Part shown: in pieces, positions 18,415-26,904 of the stretch | Numbering within the stretch: the first letter of the stretch is position 1 | Layout: the number at the start of each line of letters is the position of its first letter | Assembly: GCF_000802965.1 (NCBI RefSeq) | Contig: NZ_JSAK01000023.1 | Coordinates: forward strand, 1 to 64,000 | Source of the DNA: Pseudomonas fluorescens | Lineage (GTDB): Bacteria; Pseudomonadota; Gammaproteobacteria; Pseudomonadales; Pseudomonadaceae | DNA: 64,000 nt | Direction of reading: 5' to 3' | The notes under the pieces: generated by a model | Seen by the model: only the letters and a program-made list of their open reading frames with translations | What the model was told of the DNA's origin: nothing | Databases searched by the model: none | Translations under genes and position numbers: made by a program

Positions 18415-19488
18415 TCATGGATTGTTGCTGACCTGGCCACGCAGGGCCGGCCAATAGTCGGTGAGTTGCAGATCGATCAGCGCCTGGTTGGTGAAACCGG
18501 TGGCCAGCGAAGGGGTGATGTCGTAGTTGTCGCGAATCAGGTGGTTGGCCAGGGCGTAGGCGGTCAGGGCCTGGTAATGCGCCTTGAGTTGTTGGTCGCT
18601 TTTCGGCGCCCAGCGCTCTTTCCACGACACGGGATCGTTCTGGTCGTCGCGACGCAACACGCTTTCAGCCGTGCCGGCGCGGGAGGAGAGTTGGTAGTAG
18701 GCATCCTGGTTCTGTTCTTGGCTGATCCACCACGCGGCCTTGACCCAGGCCGTTGCCAGCATCTGCGTGATGTCGGGGTGCTGGGTGACGAAGCTGTCGG
18801 TGCCCCAGAGGTCGGAAATCAACCGCCAGTCGTTGGCGCCTTGTTTGGTCGACCAGAGAATCTTGCCCACGCCTTTGTCCTCCAGCGCGTAGGCCTCGCT
18901 CAGCAGCACCGCTGCATCGACTTTGCCGGCGGACACCGCTGCGGCGCCGACTTGCGGGTTGAGGTTGGCGATTTTGAAGTCGTCGAGCTTCAGGCCTTTG
19001 CTGGCGAGGAAGTTGCTGAAGGCGAACTCCCAGGGGCGACCACGGTGCAGGGCCAGGCGTTTGCCTTTGAGGTCTTCGATGCTCTTGGCTTCGGAACCGG
19101 CGGGTACCACCAGGTAGATGTTGTTGCCGCTTCCACCGGGCACGATCAACTTGCCCGGCACGCCACCCGCGCCGGCGATCACCGAGGGCAGGTCGCCGCG
19201 CACGGCGAAGTCGATGCTGTTGTTGCTGAAGCCTTCGTTAATCTGCGGACCGGCGCCGGCGTGGGGTAGGGCGATCCACTCCAGTTTCACGCCGCGCTGG
19301 CTCAGTTGCTGTTCGAGCCAGCCGTCCTCGATCACCCGCCCGGCGATACCGCCAAACACCGGTTTGCCGCCCTGGGTGTAGGCGACGATGGCGATCTTCA
19401 CCGTGGTCGGTGCCTGTTCGGCCAGTGCAAAGGCACTGAGCAGTAACCCGGTCAAGCCGACCAGGCTGTTACGCCAGAAACGTTTCAT
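18415..19488 (-). CDS. Aliphatic-sulfonate-type ABC binding protein (SsuA/TauA-like)
   Basis: This 357-residue periplasmic binding protein of the SsuA/NMT1 family has a signal peptide ending near ALAE (residue 24). Family signatures include FAVRGDLPSVIAGAGG and SIEDLKGKRLALHRGRPWEFAFSNFLASKG. It is the first gene of the minus operon. No SsuC/SsuB partner is present here, so it must borrow a transporter encoded elsewhere or act as a sensor or scavenger. Two binding-protein families thus sit in one operon. Confidence 0.87.
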   Translation of the reverse strand: MKRFWRNSLVGLTGLLLSAFALAEQAPTTVKIAIVAYTQGGKPVFGGIAGRVIEDGWLEQQLSQRGVKLEWIALPHAGAGPQINEGFSNNSIDFAVRGDLPSVIAGAGGVPGKLIVPGGSGNNIYLVVPAGSEAKSIEDLKGKRLALHRGRPWEFAFSNFLASKGLKLDDFKIANLNPQVGAAAVSAGKVDAAVLLSEAYALEDKGVGKILWSTKQGANDWRLISDLWGTDSFVTQHPDITQMLATAWVKAAWWISQEQNQDAYYQLSSRAGTAESVLRRDDQNDPVSWKERWAPKSDQQLKAHYQALTAYALANHLIRDNYDITPSLATGFTNQALIDLQLTDYWPALRGQVSNNP

Positions 19489-19524
19489 CGAAATCTCCCT
19501 GTATGGCTATTGGCAAAAGCACTC

Positions 19525-19608
19525 TGTAGGAGCTGGCTTGCTGGCGAGGAGGCCTTCAAGTCCTGTGGCGTTGTTGAGGACGCCATCGCCAGCAAACCGG
19601 CTCCTACA
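19525..19608. repeat. REP inverted pair
   Basis: Facing REP copies lie in the leader of the minus operon, between its sigma54 promoter and first gene, so they would be transcribed in the 5-prime untranslated region. Confidence 0.85.
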
Positions 19609-19633
19609 GTTAGTTTGCTGTTTGGAGGGAGAG

Positions 19634-19649
19634 AGCAGATTGCATGCCA
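19634..19649 (-). promoter_or_regulatory. Sigma54 (-24/-12) promoter of the minus sulfur operon
   Basis: On the minus strand the sequence reads TGGCATGCAATCTGCT. It keeps the essential GG and GC 10 bp apart and departs from TGGCACG-N4-TTGCW at two positions. The transcript would start about 130 bases before the ATG at 19488. Confidence 0.6.
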
Positions 19650-19758
19650 CAGCGTGAAAATCGGGCTGCAGGCCTTGCGTGGCGGGGCTATTGGGGTATG
19701 GGGCGGAGGTTGCTCAGAGCGGAGGGTGCTGATCTGCAAGCAGGGCGATGCGTGCCAG

Positions 19759-19773
19759 TTGCTGCTCCAGCAA
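19759..19773. promoter_or_regulatory. Candidate enhancer dyad
   Basis: TTGCTGCTCCAGCAA is a perfect 6-bp-arm dyad (TTGCTG-CTC-CAGCAA). It lies about 110 bp upstream of the minus-strand -24 box and matches the pattern at 1688 and 1717. Confidence 0.5.
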
Positions 19774-19895
19774 CAAGGCAGGAGCAATTCGATGACATAT
19801 TCAAAATAGGAATATTCAAATACGAATTAATAATTTTTTAGTCTAAATATCTTCGTGCACTATTGAGCACGCGCTTTTACTGCCAGGAATGCACC

Positions 19896-20975
19896 ATGTC
19901 GCTGATCACTCATCCAAATGCCCGCGAATTGACCAAATCGGTAAGGGCCACCGTTCTGGTGTTCAAGGACCCGCGCTCCCAGGAGTTGCTCAGTCGAATA
20001 GAGCGCCTGGCGCCCAGTGAGGCCAACACATTGATCATCGGCGAAACCGGAACCGGCAAGGAGCTGGTGGCCCGCCATATTCACCATCTGAGCCGAAGAG
20101 GGCGTGAACCTTTCGTTGCAGTGAACTGCGGTGCCTTTGCCGAAACCCTGGTGGAAAGCGAGTTGTTCGGCCATGAAAAAGGCGCGTTTACCGGCGCCAC
20201 TTCCAGCAAGGCCGGCTGGTTCGAAGCCGCCAATGGCGGCACGCTGTTTCTCGACGAAATCGGTGATCTGCCGCTGAACATGCAGGTCAAATTATTGCGG
20301 GTCCTACAGGAGCGCGAAGTGGTGCGCCTGGGCTCGCGTACGCCAATTCCGATCAACGTTCGCCTGGTGGCCGCGACCAACGTCAACCTGGCGGATGCAG
20401 TGGTTGCCGGGCATTTTCGCGAGGATCTTTTCTACCGATTGCACGTCGCCACAATTCGCCTGCCGCCGCTGCGGGAGCGACCGGGAGACATCCTGCCACT
20501 GGCGGAATTTTTCCTCGAAGAACACTGCCAACGCCTGGGCTACAACCGCGCTTCGTTGAGTGTCGAGGCCGAACGCAAACTGTTGGAACACAGCTGGCCG
20601 GGCAACATCCGCGAGCTCGAAAACTCCATCCACCACGCTTTGCTGGTGTGCCGCAATCAGCGCGTCGCCCCGGCGGATCTGCACCTGGTAGACATGCGCT
20701 CTTCGGGTATCCGCCACGAGCAGGAACAAGCCGTCCATTCGAGCCCTGGCATCGCTGCACCGGTTAGCCTGGAAGCGGCGCTCAACGCATTGTTCGAGCA
20801 AAACATTCCAGACCTCTACGAGCACATTGAAGAAACCATCTTTCGCGCGGCTTATCGGTTTTGCCACGGCAACCAGTTGCAGACCGGGCGACTACTGAAC
20901 ATCAGCCGCAATATCGTCCGGGCGCGGTTGGAAAAAATTGGCGAATTGAACAAGCCGTTATCGGTGGAGGAGTAG
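19896..20975 (+). CDS. sfnR: SfnR-like sigma54-dependent activator without receiver domain
   Basis: This 359-residue enhancer-binding protein consists of an AAA+ domain almost from the N-terminus plus a Fis-type DNA-binding domain. Visible motifs are Walker A GETGTGKE, the sigma54-contact loop GAFTGA and Walker B GGTLFLDEIGDLP. The C-terminal helix-turn-helix includes GRLLNISRNIVRARLEKIG. There is no receiver or PAS domain, as in SfnR, the activator of dimethyl-sulfone and sulfonate genes, which is controlled by its own level under sulfate starvation. The ATG at 19896 has AGGAA upstream; a TTG at 19863 is weaker. It probably drives both sigma54 promoters in the island. Confidence 0.85.
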   Translation: MSLITHPNARELTKSVRATVLVFKDPRSQELLSRIERLAPSEANTLIIGETGTGKELVARHIHHLSRRGREPFVAVNCGAFAETLVESELFGHEKGAFTGATSSKAGWFEAANGGTLFLDEIGDLPLNMQVKLLRVLQEREVVRLGSRTPIPINVRLVAATNVNLADAVVAGHFREDLFYRLHVATIRLPPLRERPGDILPLAEFFLEEHCQRLGYNRASLSVEAERKLLEHSWPGNIRELENSIHHALLVCRNQRVAPADLHLVDMRSSGIRHEQEQAVHSSPGIAAPVSLEAALNALFEQNIPDLYEHIEETIFRAAYRFCHGNQLQTGRLLNISRNIVRARLEKIGELNKPLSVEE

Positions 20976-21107
20976 CGAATCACCGTGACTCCTGACCGAA
21001 ACGCCTCATGGCGTCAGCAGTGATGTCGGATACACTCCTGTGCGAGGATCTCTTGCAGCACCCCTGACAGGTGATGCGTACGATTAATTGTTTACTGCGG
21101 TGCTTCT

Positions 21108-22529
21108 ATGGGTCGGAACGTTAGTTGTGGCGTCATCTTGAGCCTGGTGCTCGCAAGCTGCTTTCTAACGGTATCCGCAGATCCTGTTCCTCCAGAGCCC
21201 GATCAGGCGATTGGCCGTTCGTTGTCAATTATTCGTTCGGCAACTCCGGAGAAGCCTCAGGTCCTGAAAGTTCTTTTCTACGGACAGTCGATCAGTACGC
21301 CGAAATGGACCGACCAGGCTATCGCGACGTTGCGAGCCAGATATCCCAACGTGGCCTTCGATTACCGTAACCTCGCTTTGGGCGGGTGGAGCGCCGTTCT
21401 CTTGGAACAGGCGGTCGCCCGCGACATCGAGGAGGTCTATCCCGACCTGATCGTTTTTCATGTATATGGCGATCACCGGGCCTACGAGCGAATCATCCGC
21501 ACCCTTCGCTCCAAAACCGCAGCCGACATCATCATTCAAACAGACCACGTCGTTTATCCGGTTGAACCTGTGTGTGACACTGGCTTACATCTTCGATGGT
21601 CGCCGCCAGAGGGTTGTACGGGGCATTTTTTGTTCAAGCAAAGGAGCTGGGAGGAGTTCATGTCCGACGTCTGGGCCCCGGCCCTGGCAGCGAAATATGA
21701 CCTTGCGCTGGAACCGCGGCGCCAGCGCTGGAATGCCTATTTGCGGGAGCACAACCTTCAAATAGCTGATTTGCTCGCCGATCCGCCGCATCCCAACACT
21801 GAGGGGTGGACCCTCATGGCTAACCTGTTCACTTCTTGGGTCGGGGAGCTTGTGGATCATCCTGAAAATAATGAGAACAACACTTTCGGCCATGTTCAGA
21901 GCTTTACTGCGCCTGTCCCTGGCGAAAAGACCCGCTACGAATTCGATGGCAACCGCGCCGAATTAATCGCCGCGGGTCCCTTGGACGGAAAAGTAAGTCT
22001 CAAGATCGACGGAAAGGACCCCGGCGAGCTCGACGGCTGCTGGCAGACCAGCCGCGTAACGCGGTTGCCTAATGTCCCGGAATGGCCGGCTCTGAAAAAA
22101 ATCGACGTCCGCCAGACTTATCACGAAGCGGATGTGTGGACGCTTCGGGTCCGGCATCTCGATACCCCGCAAGAAAGTTTCGACTTTGATCTAGAGAGCG
22201 CTCGTACAGGCGCAGAGGGAAGCGGCTCGGGTTCGGAGGTTTTCAAGTCGCTCTCGGGGAACGTTACGATACAGCCGGGTGCCTGGAACCTTTCCTATGC
22301 CAAGAAAATATCCGGTAAAGGTCTGGAGGAGGAACAAAGCTTTCAATGGGAGCGGCGCTTCGCCTGCGTAGACGAACCGGCGACTCCCCTGGCAAATGGC
22401 TCGGTGCAGCAGCGTCATGTGCTGGTAACCGGTCTTCCAAATACACGTCATGTCATCGAGTTAACGGTTTCTTCTGATACTCCCGCGATTTCGGAATTTC
22501 GAGCTTATCGGCCGCCGCTTATCGAGTGA
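21108..22529 (+). CDS. Exported SGNH/GDSL-type hydrolase
   Basis: This 473-residue protein has a signal peptide ending near TVSAD (residue 25) and a SGNH-like hydrolase domain. Block I reads FYGQSIS in place of GDS, block II glycine is in NLALGGWSA, and the block V Asp-His pair is in LLADPPHPNTEGW near residue 230. A C-terminal half of about 220 residues is beta-rich with no family I recognise. Esterase or deacetylase action on a periplasmic polysaccharide is plausible but not shown. It stands alone between the sulfur regulator and a convergent pair. Confidence 0.65.
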   Translation: MGRNVSCGVILSLVLASCFLTVSADPVPPEPDQAIGRSLSIIRSATPEKPQVLKVLFYGQSISTPKWTDQAIATLRARYPNVAFDYRNLALGGWSAVLLEQAVARDIEEVYPDLIVFHVYGDHRAYERIIRTLRSKTAADIIIQTDHVVYPVEPVCDTGLHLRWSPPEGCTGHFLFKQRSWEEFMSDVWAPALAAKYDLALEPRRQRWNAYLREHNLQIADLLADPPHPNTEGWTLMANLFTSWVGELVDHPENNENNTFGHVQSFTAPVPGEKTRYEFDGNRAELIAAGPLDGKVSLKIDGKDPGELDGCWQTSRVTRLPNVPEWPALKKIDVRQTYHEADVWTLRVRHLDTPQESFDFDLESARTGAEGSGSGSEVFKSLSGNVTIQPGAWNLSYAKKISGKGLEEEQSFQWERRFACVDEPATPLANGSVQQRHVLVTGLPNTRHVIELTVSSDTPAISEFRAYRPPLIE

Positions 22530-22568
22530 TTTTGCGGCGTCTGGAACGAGCCTGGCTGATTCCGGCGA

Positions 22569-23090
22569 TTAACCTCTGCTACTCGATGCTGGACGCTGAC
22601 TGCACAGGATGAACATGTCATTGCCATCATCGAACAGGAAGCGCGTCTCGGACAACGAACGCATCCAGTAACTCACGCTGTTGTCCGAGCGGAAGATAAA
22701 CATCCCCAGTGCACCCGATAGTTCAGGTAGCGGACTGTCCGCTTCGCCCTTGGCGGCACGCACGACATTGATCTGCAAGCGGTGCTCCTGTTGTTGCACC
22801 TCAAAGGCACTGTTGCGACGCAGGGAGCCCAATTCATTTCCCGAGTCGGCCTCGATCAATTCGGCGCGCATACGCATGTGGCTGACCCCGGTGGGCCGCA
22901 AGTCCAGTCTGAACCGAGTGGTCAACCACGCAGGACGCAATGCGGACGGCACTTGATGCGCACTCTCTCCAGTGCACCAAAGATCCGGATTGCTCGTGTG
23001 CCCGGCCGACAGGCGCCCGAGCGCCACACCCAACAGACCCACGAGTACGAAGGCCAGGCACCACACGATGTTTGCGGTGCGTCTAGTCAT
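22569..23090 (-). CDS. FidL-like membrane-anchored protein
   Basis: This 173-residue protein has an N-terminal membrane anchor (about residues 8-26, IVWCLAFVLVGLLGVALG) and a periplasmic domain. The start at 23090 overlaps the stop of the upstream membrane regulator by 8 bases, so it is likely co-translated; the longer frame to 23162 is rejected. Size, topology and pairing resemble FidL, the partner encoded next to the ToxR-like MarT in Salmonella. Function is unknown; modulation of the regulator is the natural guess. Confidence 0.55.
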   Translation of the reverse strand: MTRRTANIVWCLAFVLVGLLGVALGRLSAGHTSNPDLWCTGESAHQVPSALRPAWLTTRFRLDLRPTGVSHMRMRAELIEADSGNELGSLRRNSAFEVQQQEHRLQINVVRAAKGEADSPLPELSGALGMFIFRSDNSVSYWMRSLSETRFLFDDGNDMFILCSQRPASSSRG

Positions 23091-23931
23091 ATTGTTGTAC
23101 GCCAATGCAGCGACTGCTGACCATTTCCAGCTCGCCATCGCAAAGAATCTGGTCGGCCCCACGGCGGGACGGTAACAGGTACAGGTGCATGTTTTGCGCC
23201 GGGATGCCTAGATGCCCCGCCAGTTCGCGACTGTTCTGCACCAACGATTGCAGGTGCGATGTCGCCGGGGGATGTACGTCCTGCGCCGACAGATGCACGT
23301 GCACATCATCTATGGTAACGGGCGCGGCGAACGCGGGCGGTGCCACCTCAGGAGAAGGCCCCAGCCAGATTCTTCCGGACAGGAATGCCAATACCCCCCA
23401 AAGAGAGAGTGCGAGCCACAAGCCCCATCGCTTTGGTGGTGTTGTGGGCTGCACTGGACGCGGCGCCGAAGTGGGTGCGGTTGGTGCAGGGTTTGCCGTG
23501 ATCGATGGCGCTTCGTCCGGTTCGTCTTCTGCATCGGCCATGGTTGAAACCGGCGTTGCAGTTGGGGCAGGCGCCGCTTGCGCAACCGCGGACAACTCCT
23601 CGACGCTCACGCCATCGGCGAGCTTGTAACCGATGCGCGGCAAGGTCTGGATGAATTCGCGATCGGGCTGCAGTTTCTCCAGGGCCAGGCGCAATTGCCG
23701 GACAACCTGGGCCAGGCTGTTGTCGGTCACTTCCAGTCCATATTGGCCCCAAGCGCCGGCCATCAGTTCGCGTTTGCGCACCACGGCGCCACCCGACCTG
23801 AGCAGCATGGCCAGGCATCGACTGGCAATGGCGCCCAGGCGCAAAGGCTCTTCATTGACGGCATCGACGCGAAACAACAGGAAGTTGCTTTCGTCGAACA
23901 CCAAATGTTCATCAATCAGTAATTGGCCCAT
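23083..23931 (-). CDS. ToxR/CadC-type membrane transcription regulator
   Basis: This 282-residue protein has an OmpR-type winged helix at about residues 1-105, including VVRKRELMAGAWGQ and FIQTLPRIGYKL. A Pro/Ala-rich linker (about 118-165) follows, then one membrane helix (about 170-188, WGLWLALSLWGVLAFLSG) and a periplasmic domain with two cysteines near the end. It binds DNA from the membrane and senses outside signals, as CadC and ToxR do. No obvious structural gene target is adjacent. Confidence 0.8.
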   Translation of the reverse strand: MGQLLIDEHLVFDESNFLLFRVDAVNEEPLRLGAIASRCLAMLLRSGGAVVRKRELMAGAWGQYGLEVTDNSLAQVVRQLRLALEKLQPDREFIQTLPRIGYKLADGVSVEELSAVAQAAPAPTATPVSTMADAEDEPDEAPSITANPAPTAPTSAPRPVQPTTPPKRWGLWLALSLWGVLAFLSGRIWLGPSPEVAPPAFAAPVTIDDVHVHLSAQDVHPPATSHLQSLVQNSRELAGHLGIPAQNMHLYLLPSRRGADQILCDGELEMVSSRCIGVQQYD

Positions 23932-24062
23932 GGCGAGCTTCCGTGCGTGGCACGACGGTAAGTCGGAGACGCGTCGTCGACCTCTAGAGTTAAGCGGCCA
24001 TTTGTTGCTTTAGCCAACGACTACTCAGAATAGACGCCGAAATCTCGGCCTCAGCGCCGAAT

Positions 24063-25463
24063 TCAGGCCAGCTCAGAGTCGGGCAGGAGCTCACTGACAT
24101 AGCGGTTACGACCTTGCTGTTTCGCTTGATACAGCAGCCGATCCGCACGGATCAGCAAGTTTTGAACACTTTCACCTGGGCCATGCCAGTCGATGACACC
24201 CATGCTGCAGGTAACGCCAAACTGCTGGCCGGCGTACTCGATGGTCGAGGTTCGCAGCGCTTGCAGCAAACGATTGGCCATCCGCTGTGCGCCTGGCAGA
24301 TCGGTGTCCGGCAGCATGATGAGGAACTCCTCGCCGCCGATGCGGGCCACCAGATCCTGTTGCCGTACCGTCCGGGTCAGCAACTGTGCGAAAAACTTCA
24401 GCACCTGATCACCGCCGTCATGGCCGTAGGTATCGTTGACCTGCTTGAAATGGTCGATATCCAGCATCAAAACGCATACGGGCGCCGGCTTGCGTGTGGC
24501 GCGCGCCAACTCCATTTCTGCCCGTGGCATCGCGTATTGGCGGTTGTACAGGCCGGTGAGAAAGTCGCGAGTGGCCGCGCGATGTTGCTTCACACCGGCA
24601 TCCATCAGATGCGCCACCAGCCCACTGATCAGCAGTAAACACGCCACGACGGCGGCTGCCAAAAACAACCCGAGACCGTTAAAACTCAGGAATAGCGGCA
24701 GAAAGTCCGGGGCCAACGGGTCACTGTAAATACGCATTTGCAGCCCATGGTGCAGATTTGCATAGTGCCGAGAGAAGCGCTCCTGGCCTTGCACTTGAAC
24801 AAGCTGCGAGGTCGACCAGGCAGCCTCCGAGCCCGGCAGGTAGGTTGCCTTGCCGGAAGTGAAATGGATGTCGATATACAAGGTGGGTCCCTGATCCTGT
24901 GTCAGGGCGACATGCACGATCAGCCCCTTGGTGTTCGCTGTCCCCATCGTCTGGGACGGCAGCAGCGGCTGTGGCTCCAGGCGGGTTTGCGTTTCCTGGA
25001 TCACGGCGTAACGCCCATCACAGGTATAACCCAGCTGTTGCCGGCTGGTCATGTTGATGCCGCCGTCTTTGAGGCGAATGCGTGGCGCCTGCGGCTTGGG
25101 CATCGGTGCCAACTGGTGAATCGGTACCCGCAATATGTACTGTGTAAGCCCATCGACATCCGCAGTCAGGGTCGCGGTTGAGCGCTGCTGCCCGGCAATG
25201 AATTCGTCTGACAAACAGCCTTTGGGCGGCGGATTGGCCGTCAGCATGGACTGTTGCAGTTTATGGGTTTGCAGATTGTTCAGCAGGCCCGAATACCCCC
25301 ATTCGCTGCGTTGAGCCAGCAGTGCTTGCTGACTCTCCAACAGCATGTGGTATTGGCGCTCATAGCGATCGACCACGGCAAAGACAATAAGCATCGACAT
25401 AACGGCCACTGTTATCCAGCAACTGCGCTTGATAGCCTGCGCGTGCCTCACGACCCAGCTCAT
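24063..25463 (-). CDS. Membrane diguanylate cyclase (GGDEF)
   Basis: This 466-residue protein has two membrane helices (about 15-32 and 260-285) around a periplasmic sensor domain. A C-terminal GGDEF domain follows, with active-site GGEEF and an upstream RQQD inhibitory site. It should make cyclic di-GMP and be feedback-inhibited. GGAG precedes the ATG. It follows the HD-GYP gene by 75 bases in the same direction, so synthesis and breakdown enzymes are probably co-expressed. Confidence 0.87.
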   Translation of the reverse strand: MSWVVRHAQAIKRSCWITVAVMSMLIVFAVVDRYERQYHMLLESQQALLAQRSEWGYSGLLNNLQTHKLQQSMLTANPPPKGCLSDEFIAGQQRSTATLTADVDGLTQYILRVPIHQLAPMPKPQAPRIRLKDGGINMTSRQQLGYTCDGRYAVIQETQTRLEPQPLLPSQTMGTANTKGLIVHVALTQDQGPTLYIDIHFTSGKATYLPGSEAAWSTSQLVQVQGQERFSRHYANLHHGLQMRIYSDPLAPDFLPLFLSFNGLGLFLAAAVVACLLLISGLVAHLMDAGVKQHRAATRDFLTGLYNRQYAMPRAEMELARATRKPAPVCVLMLDIDHFKQVNDTYGHDGGDQVLKFFAQLLTRTVRQQDLVARIGGEEFLIMLPDTDLPGAQRMANRLLQALRTSTIEYAGQQFGVTCSMGVIDWHGPGESVQNLLIRADRLLYQAKQQGRNRYVSELLPDSELA

Positions 25464-25538
25464 GATCTTTACTCCAATGTGCCAGTCGGCACCGTTTGTA
25501 TTGCCATTGACATTGCCATTGCTACGCCTTGGCAGCCG

Positions 25539-26663
25539 TCAACCCGCCGTGACCCCAGAGGACTCTTCGGTAACGGGGTCGGCGTAGCGTTCGGCGATCT
25601 GTTCAAACTTTTTTTCGAGGTCGATGAAGGCTGCCGCCACATCCGGATCGAAATGCCGGCCGGCACCATCGCGGATGATTGCCACCGCGGTCTCGTGGCA
25701 CATTTGCGATTTGTAGACCCGTCGACTGATCACCGCGTCGTAGACATCGGCGACCGCCATCAGGCGGGCGCTGACGGGAATGGCCTCACCGGCCAGGCCA
25801 TTGGGGTAACCGCTGCCATCCCATTTTTCGTGGTGACACAGCGCAATTTCCTTGGCGATGCGCAGGAAGGGCACTTGCGCCCCCAGCATTTCCTCGGCAT
25901 GGACCAGCGCCTGATAACCCAGCCGGGCATGGGTCTTCATGATTTCGTATTCGGCGGGCTCAAAGCGCCCCGGCTTGAGCAGGATATGGTCGGCAATACC
26001 GACCTTGCCGATATCGTGCAGCGGCGCCGACTTGAACATCAGCTCAATGCTTTGATCATCCAGACAAGCGCTGAATCGCGGGTGATCGCGCAATTTTTCC
26101 GCCAACAAGCGAACGTAATGCTGCGTGCGGCGCAGGTGGTTGCCAGTCTCGTTGTCGCGAGTCTCGGCCAGCGATGCCAGGGCCAGGATGGTCACGTCAT
26201 GGATGGCTTGCAGCTCCCGGGTTCGCGCCAGGATTTCCTGATCGAGGTAGCTGTTCTGCGAACGCAACAGGTCCGCAGTGGCCTTGAGGCGCAACTGGGT
26301 CTGCACCCGCGCCATCAGCGTGGGCGGGTTGATCGGCTTGAACAGGTAGTCCGTCGCCCCGAGTTCGAACCCCAGACACTCATCTTCGTCCTGATTGCGG
26401 GCGCTGAGAAACAGGATCGGCACCTCCTGTGTCCTGGGGTCAGCCTTGAGACGACGGCAGACTTCATGGCCATCCATTTCGGGCATCATCACATCCAGCA
26501 GGATCAGATCGGGAATCGCCCGCTCGACGATCTGCAACGCCTGGGCACCGCTGGTAGCAATGCGCACGTGATAGAGATCACACAGCAGTTCACTGATCAG
26601 CTGCAGATTGGCCGGCATATCGTCGACCACCAGCACGGTGGCTCTAGAGGTTGAGCTGTTCAA
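25539..26663 (-). CDS. Response regulator with HD-GYP phosphodiesterase domain
   Basis: This 374-residue protein has a receiver domain (about 10-125; VVDDMPANLQ, phospho-Asp in LILLDVMMPEMDG, Lys in YLFKPI) and an HD-GYP domain (HDIGKVG and HHEKWDGSGYPNGL). It should hydrolyse cyclic di-GMP under phosphorelay control. Translation starts at a TTG (26663) with AAGGA upstream. It lies downstream of the hybrid kinase at 26905, its likely phosphodonor. Confidence 0.87.
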   Translation of the reverse strand: MNSSTSRATVLVVDDMPANLQLISELLCDLYHVRIATSGAQALQIVERAIPDLILLDVMMPEMDGHEVCRRLKADPRTQEVPILFLSARNQDEDECLGFELGATDYLFKPINPPTLMARVQTQLRLKATADLLRSQNSYLDQEILARTRELQAIHDVTILALASLAETRDNETGNHLRRTQHYVRLLAEKLRDHPRFSACLDDQSIELMFKSAPLHDIGKVGIADHILLKPGRFEPAEYEIMKTHARLGYQALVHAEEMLGAQVPFLRIAKEIALCHHEKWDGSGYPNGLAGEAIPVSARLMAVADVYDAVISRRVYKSQMCHETAVAIIRDGAGRHFDPDVAAAFIDLEKKFEQIAERYADPVTEESSGVTAG

Positions 26664-26904
26664 AGGGACGTCCTTGTGACGGGGTCACTGGATGGGTCGT
26701 TAAAGCAGCCGGGGGAGTCCGGAAGTACGACGGGAAATCAGGTCCCGTCATTTCTGCCAAGTGAATGCAGTAACGCACGCCACCCGAACCACTGCTCTGA
26801 AATGGCCTGATGCGTTGCCGCCGGGCGCTGAAAAACGCTGAAAACTTCTGAATCGCCCGTTTTCGAAGGCATGAACGGCGTCTTGCCCGTGTGTTTCCAT
26901 CCGT

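Larger units (their letters stand above)
19489..19895. other. Divergent control region between minus sulfur operon and activator gene
   Basis: This 407-base gap holds a REP pair, a minus-strand sigma54 promoter and one enhancer-like dyad. AT-rich sequence near 19800-19860 precedes the activator gene and probably carries its own promoter. No gene is visible. Confidence 0.7.

Noticed and set aside
17177..18625. 482-residue version of the exported hydrolase
   Set aside because: The extra N-terminal 75 residues overlap the upstream binding-protein gene and hide the signal peptide, which begins properly at 18400.
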